This document shows, piece after piece, positions 62,630-64,000 of a stretch of 64,000 bases of DNA. The stretch comes from Silene conica (lineage: Eukaryota; Streptophyta; Magnoliopsida; Caryophyllales; Caryophyllaceae). The notes under the pieces are model-generated. The model was not told the DNA's origin. It saw only the letters and a list, made by a program, of their open reading frames with translations, and searched no databases. The position numbers were made by a program, and so were the translations under genes. The stretch covers positions 8,270,649 through 8,334,648 of the forward strand of contig CM055312.2 in NCBI GenBank assembly GCA_029255685.2. The letters run 5' to 3'. How positions within the stretch are numbered: the stretch's first letter is position 1; every line of letters starts with the position of its first letter.

Positions 62630-63539
62630 GGGGGTGTTTGGTTGGGACATTTGAAATGGATTCCACCCATTCAAGTGTTTGGTTGAGTCTTTTTGGAATG
62701 GAGTTTGATACTCAAAGGGTTCTAAATCCATTCCAACCCCTTGAAATCTCATACCATGTCTCATCCCGAGATTCTAACTCTATTCCACATTTCCATCCTA
62801 TCCCAAGTTACGTATTTTTTATAAAACATTTTATGTGGATTTTCTTCATAAAAAAGTTACGTATTTTTCATAAAACATTTTTTGTGGATTTTTTCATAAA
62901 GTATTTTTTGTGGATCTTTTTTCATAAAAAAATTTGCGTATTTTTCATAAAATATGCTATGTGAATTATTTTTATAAAACATTTTATGTCAATTTTTTTC
63001 GTAACACATTTTATTTGGATTTTTTTCATAACATTTTATGCGGATTTTTGTCGTACAAAGTTACGTATTTTTCATAAAACATTTTATGTGAATTTTTTTC
63101 GTAAAGCATTTTTTGTGGATTTTTTTATAAAACATTTTATGTGGATTTTCTCATAAAAAAGTTGTGTATTTTTCATAAAACATTTTATGTGGATATTTTT
63201 CATAAAACAATTTTATGTGGATTTTTTTCGGACTTAGAATAATTTTTCTATTGTCGTATTATATGAACGTGAATCATTTGATTTTTATGGATTAATTTGA
63301 ATTTTGCTCTGTTGTAGTTAATTTAATTCAAAATAATATAATTACCGTTATCTATGATGAAGAAAATAAAATAATTTGAAATCCATTCCAAATGTGAACC
63401 AAACAATAAAAATGACATTTACAATCTATTACGAGATCAAACCAAAAAATCAATAATAAGTATGAGATTCTAACTCTATACCTCATTGGTATTATAATTC
63501 ATTACATTTCATTCCAACTATTTGAACCAAACAGTCCCT
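62630..63539. mobile_element. Tourist/PIF-type MITE (910 bp)
   Basis: The left end GGGGGTGTTTGGTTGG follows TAA (62627-62629). The right end GAACCAAACAGTCCCT precedes TAA (63540-63542). A TAA duplication with GTTTGGTT ends fits the Tourist branch of PIF/Harbinger elements. The centre (62815-63230) is a stutter of CATTTTATGTGGATTTTTT units. The open frames here are not genes. Confidence 0.75.
62815..63230. repeat. Short-period tandem array inside the Tourist-type MITE
   Basis: CATAAAACATTTTATGTGGA + TTTTTT and CATAAAAAAGTTACGTATTT alternate in about ten degenerate copies, with spacing near 30-60 bases. Confidence 0.8.
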
Positions 63540-63680
63540 TAATTACGACGATTGAGCTGCAAGTTGTGTGTATAGGTGATCACCGCATTTAATTATGGGA
63601 AATGATAAATTAATCTGTCTTAGGCTGTCTTGAATACGGGTATTAAATAAAAAGCACTTTGCTTTTAATAGTACAACCAA

Positions 63681-63753
63681 TCCGTTGTAGTCTAGTTGGT
63701 TAGGATACTCGGCTCTCACCCGAGAGACCCGGGTTCAAGTCCCGGCAACGGAA
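63681..63753 (+). tRNA. tRNA-Glu (anticodon CTC)
   Basis: The 73-base gene folds as a cloverleaf. Acceptor arms TCCGTTG (63681-63687) and CAACGGA (63746-63752) pair, with discriminator A. The anticodon stem CTCGG/CCGAG encloses loop CTCTCAC with anticodon CTC at 63715-63717. The T arm CCCGGGTTCAAGTCCCGG is perfect. A run of T at 63755-63760 is the pol III stop. The sequence matches plant nuclear tRNA-Glu and looks functional. There is no intron. Confidence 0.97.
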
Positions 63754-63879
63754 CTTTTTTACACAAATTTTATTTTTGCATGGCTCTGCTTTATTCTCTC
63801 CTCCGGCTTAATCCATATCACCGTATGGATTCTGATGTCTAAATATGGATGTTTTGAAAACACCTCTCGGCTTCGCACT

Positions 63880-64000
63880 TAGGGCTGTTAATGAGACGAG
63901 ACAGCTCGCGAGCAACTCGAGATCGGCTCAGTGAAAGCTCGATTAAAGCTCGTCTCGGTAAAAGCTTGGCTCGGCAAAAGCTCGGCTCGAGAGCTTAACG
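63880..64000 (+). mobile_element. hAT-type element terminus, cut by window end
   Basis: TAGGGCTGTTAATGAGACGA is followed by repeated CTCGGCTCGA / AAAGCTCG motifs. This is the look of a plant non-autonomous hAT end with subterminal repeats. The other end lies outside the window, so the target duplication cannot be tested. Confidence 0.5.

Noticed and set aside
62611-62964. 117-codon frame
   Set aside because: It covers the Tourist-type inverted repeat and its stuttering array, giving a repetitive Phe/Lys-rich product with no protein-like features.

Overview
The window is nuclear DNA of a flowering plant, most likely a eudicot. The evidence is AT-rich spaced genes with many GT-AG introns, a plant-type NIMA-related kinase, a nuclear tRNA-Glu gene, and a dense set of plant transposon families. 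I cannot fix the species. Only two loci look like intact host genes: a 14-exon NEK5-type kinase gene (20135-25609, minus strand) and tRNA-Glu(CTC) (63681-63753). Almost everything else is mobile DNA in various states of decay.

Layout. 1-2726 holds a small Helitron (1592-2347, minus) and the 3' end of another (plus strand, ending at 2726). About 2776 to 19572 is a giant minus-strand Helitron of roughly 16.8 kb. It carries a RepHel (HUH Rep plus PIF1-type helicase) gene and an RPA70-like single-strand-binding-protein gene. It also carries captured plus-strand fragments of host genes: the first exons of cytosolic prolyl-tRNA synthetase, lying inside an RPA intron, and one exon of the SnRK1 (KIN10) kinase. 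Both Helitron genes are broken by stop codons. 20135-25609 is the NEK5 kinase gene. 25610-33302 is intergenic, with MITEs, a SINE-like unit and further Helitron ends.

33412-42401 is a complete LTR retrotransposon. It has two 2697-bp LTRs that are nearly identical, a GTACT target duplication, a tRNA-Met primer site and a polypurine tract, but no gag or pol, so it is a young LARD-like non-autonomous element. 42923-47035 is a Helitron region with two 3'-terminator-like ends and a hAT-type element nested in it.

47487-57283 is a mariner-like element with a degenerate DD39D transposase. A PIF/Harbinger element (51829-56010) and a related MITE (56037-56972) are nested inside it, and it also carries an unexplained second ORF. 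57432-61655 holds a hAT-type element abutting another Helitron. The rest has Stowaway and Tourist-type MITEs, the tRNA gene, and a hAT-type terminus cut by the window edge.

How parts work together. In an active copy, RepHel would nick and unwind and the RPA protein would bind the displaced strand, while the mariner and PIF proteins would mobilise the MITE families seen here. In this window the RepHel, RPA, mariner and PIF reading frames all contain stops or frameshifts, so these copies are probably dead. The most notable features are the composite Helitron with captured housekeeping and kinase gene pieces, the very young coding-less LTR element, and the mariner/PIF/MITE nest.
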